A stretch of 64,000 nucleotides of DNA from Centropus unirufus (lineage: Eukaryota > Chordata > Aves > Cuculiformes > Centropidae): contig VYZI01000322.1 in assembly GCA_013397695.1 (NCBI GenBank), positions 545,244 through 609,243 of the forward strand, given 5' to 3'. A program made the translations under genes and the position numbers. The first letter of the stretch is position 1, and each line of letters opens with the position of its first letter. Below are positions 61,701-64,000 of this stretch, in pieces. The notes under the pieces are model-generated. The model searched no databases and was not told the origin of the DNA. It saw nothing but the letters and a program-made list of their open reading frames with translations.

Positions 61701-63382
61701 GTGTAAAGATGCCTACAATAACAATTTAACTCACATATGAGTTCTCACTAATGGCGATGGTTCACTGTTTCAAAGTTGACAGAATGGTACTGAACCTGAA
61801 TATTGAAACCATGTGTTGTCCCAGTGATGTAACTGAGCCAGTAGTATCAGCCACTGTGGGAATTCCCTAACAAGATGTGACAGGAAGGGTGGAATCATCT
61901 GCAGTTACAGAAGCATCCAGATAGCTCTCGACCGGGGAAATTCTTTCTCTGCAGTCTGCAGAACTCAGGAGTTTCACAGTAACTGAAGGCTGACACAGGA
62001 ATTCCTGTCAGACCTTATTTGTATAAGCTCAGACCATCTAACAGGTTAGATATCTTACTCTCCTGTCATTCTGTACATCCCTTAGCAATTTGTTTTTTCA
62101 TATTCAAGGTAGGAGCAAATAAAGCCTTTTGTGAAGGAAAGCAGAGTTAGAGATGTATCTTATTCAGCTACTCTACAGGAAATGCCTGTGGTCTGGAGGA
62201 GAGTCTGCAGTAGAGTAGATTTGCATTCCTGTACCTCCCTAGGGATGTATAGACTGAGAACCAAGCTGCAAACACTTAGTATTTCTCCTGCCCAATGCTG
62301 GCACTCAAAGCAGGCTCGGCAGAACTGGAGAGGTGGCTTTCAGCCTTCTCAAGCCCTGTGAAGAATTATACAGACTTCTCACCTGCTTGACACATGGTCC
62401 CATCATTAAGTGTAACATCAAAGTTGCGTCCTCCTCCCTTATGAGACAAGCACACTACTTTGTCGGGAGCTTATTACAGCCACGGTATTATTGTCAAAGT
62501 ACACCAAAGGTGCACCTATCAAAGCTATCTGATGCAGAATATTCTGTTGAATCCTCTAAAAGGAGGATCAGCTTTAGGGAGAACACAAAGAGCAGTGACC
62601 AAAAACCACTCTTCAGAATGCTTCTGGTTGAACCATAAGATGTTGCTGCTCAGACCAGCCCAGTTCTACTTCTGTGCACATCCACTGCTCTTGACAGGCA
62701 AAGAACTTAAGACAGTGGAGAACAATGAGTTTACATGGCAACTGAGCGTGCATGGACTGGGATTTTGATGATGACACCTCAGGTCTGTCCACACCCTGCT
62801 GGAGGTACATGTTCCACTGGATTGTACCCTAGGAGTTGTTCCTAAATGAAGTATGTATATACATATTGTAACAAGTATAATATTCAAAAGTATGATCTAA
62901 ATCAACAAGGTTTCTGTAGAAGGGCAACTTGTTCAAGACTGACACCTACTGAGGCACACGCAGTAGCAGTGGTCTCATTACATGACCACGGCAATTTAAT
63001 GCTAGTGAGCCTAGGGATCCTGAAAACTGAATATACTAGCCCAACTGAAAGGTGATTTGAGGCCTGATTGCTAGACAGAAATAGAGCTAAGTGCCTCCTT
63101 TTCCCTGCAGGACAAATATCTACTTTGGGTTTGCTTCAACATTTGATGTTCATCTGCCTGAGGGATAGCTGACATCCAATTCCAATGTTTTACACGAGAA
63201 ACAGTCACTCCCCAGCAAAGTAAAGCAGGTACAAAATACAGACAATAAAAACACACTTAACCCTCCCCAAAATAATTCTGAAAGCAGCAAGGCAGCACAG
63301 TCAATTTCCTTTTTTTTTTTTTTCCCCCCTCCCACAGCAGTCAGCTGAAACATTTAGTCTTAATGAATCAAAGGAGCCAATA

Positions 63383-63414
63383 TTTTGCTAAAAGTTGCTT
63401 TTGCTAAAAGTTGC
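63383..63414. repeat. 16-base exact tandem duplication
   Basis: The unit ttttgctaaaagttgc occurs exactly twice, at 63383-63398 and 63399-63414. Confidence 0.95.
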
Positions 63415-64000
63415 TTTGATTGTGGTCTGGTGAAACTGAATTCACAGAGGGTTCAAGTGCTTACATAATGTTACGATCACCCCTGAAAAAGACAGGCAAG
63501 ATAAAATGATTCTATCCAGGTAATAAAGGGAACAGTAAGACTTGAAGGTTTTCAAAAGACAAGACAGTTCAAACCTGTCCTCAGCTCTGTCTTTGCCAAG
63601 GCTGCAGTAATAGTTCTCATTTTAAAGGAACAATTACCAACCACCTTTGGTGGCTGTTCAGGTCAGTTGAAGTCAACAAAAAAACAAACCAAAAAGCCTT
63701 ACCATAATTTTATTTTTTTTGTCAGTGACAGCCATTTACCTTGTCAGCCCAATGCACACACAAAAAAAGCCCCAAGCACAATTGATGAGATCTGCCAGCT
63801 GAGAGATAGGAGATGCTGCTAATCAAGTACGTGATGCCCTGGACTAAAGCCTTGGGAAGGCAGTGTCCCACCAAGCGGGATTGTACCTATTAAACTGAAA
63901 GCACTGTTCGTCTTAAAGATATAATTATTTGGTTTCGTTCAGTATCTTCTTGTTTCTGCTGTGATATACAACCTTACTGAAAGGACACCTTAAGGGTAAG

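Larger units (their letters stand above)
55561..64000. other. Intergenic region to end of window
   Basis: No gene recognised. Contents noted: overlapping chance open frames at 56314-56891, a weak LTR-like segment at 58683-59105, a 53-base exon-like segment at 60667-60719 and 16-base tandem duplications at 58701 and 63383. I looked for TARS1, the expected convergent neighbour, and saw no exon of it. Confidence 0.6.

Noticed and set aside
45561..64000. TARS1, the expected convergent neighbour of ADAMTS12.
   Set aside because: No aminoacyl-tRNA synthetase motif or exon was seen on the - strand; in mammals the gap is tens of kb, so it probably lies beyond the window.
1..64000. CRISPR arrays, bacterial operons, tRNA or rRNA genes.
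   Set aside because: No regularly spaced repeats, ribosome-binding-site-led gene strings or recognisable tRNA/rRNA; the window is eukaryotic.

Overview
This is a piece of vertebrate nuclear genome, most likely from a bird (another sauropsid is possible). It has single-copy exons split by GT-AG introns of 1.3 to 7.3 kb. Its recognisable repeats are nearly all CR1-family LINEs in both orientations; no Alu- or L1-type repeats were seen. It is AT-rich, with no CpG island and no bacterial-style gene packing.

One protein-coding gene is supported: the 3' part of ADAMTS12 on the + strand. Eleven exons (8706-42750) join in a continuous frame of 2859 bases, giving the last 952 residues and the stop codon. 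In order they encode the end of the cysteine-rich module, the spacer, thrombospondin type 1 repeats (TSR) 2 to 4, a long Ser/Thr-rich mucin-like segment in one 1149-base exon, TSR 5 to 8, and a C-terminal PLAC domain with a basic tail. A mucin segment between TSR4 and TSR5, four more TSRs and a PLAC domain define the ADAMTS7/ADAMTS12 pair, and the residue-level match is to ADAMTS12. The signal peptide, prodomain, catalytic, disintegrin and TSR1 exons and the promoter lie upstream of the window.

Layout: 1-8705 is part of an upstream intron with a 1.8 kb antisense CR1. 8706-42750 holds the eleven exons and ten introns, with several CR1 fragments and a 35-base run of N at 21789-21823. 42751 to about 45.55 kb is the probable 3' UTR, with a proximal (43311) and a better distal (45524) poly(A) signal. 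About 45.55-64 kb is intergenic; it holds a nested pair of CR1 elements (54.2-55.55 kb), a weak LTR-like segment (58.7-59.1 kb) and two isolated exon-like segments. No second protein-coding gene was found. In mammals the next gene past the ADAMTS12 3' end is TARS1 in convergent orientation, but no exon of it was recognised.

I found no convincing new biological system. The most useful observations are the run of phase 0-0 TSR exons, a lone cysteine and a basic RRGR site in the mucin segment, several perfect inverted repeats (notably 9680-9733 and 53069-53093), the nested CR1 insertion, and open frames running from two exons into the following introns.
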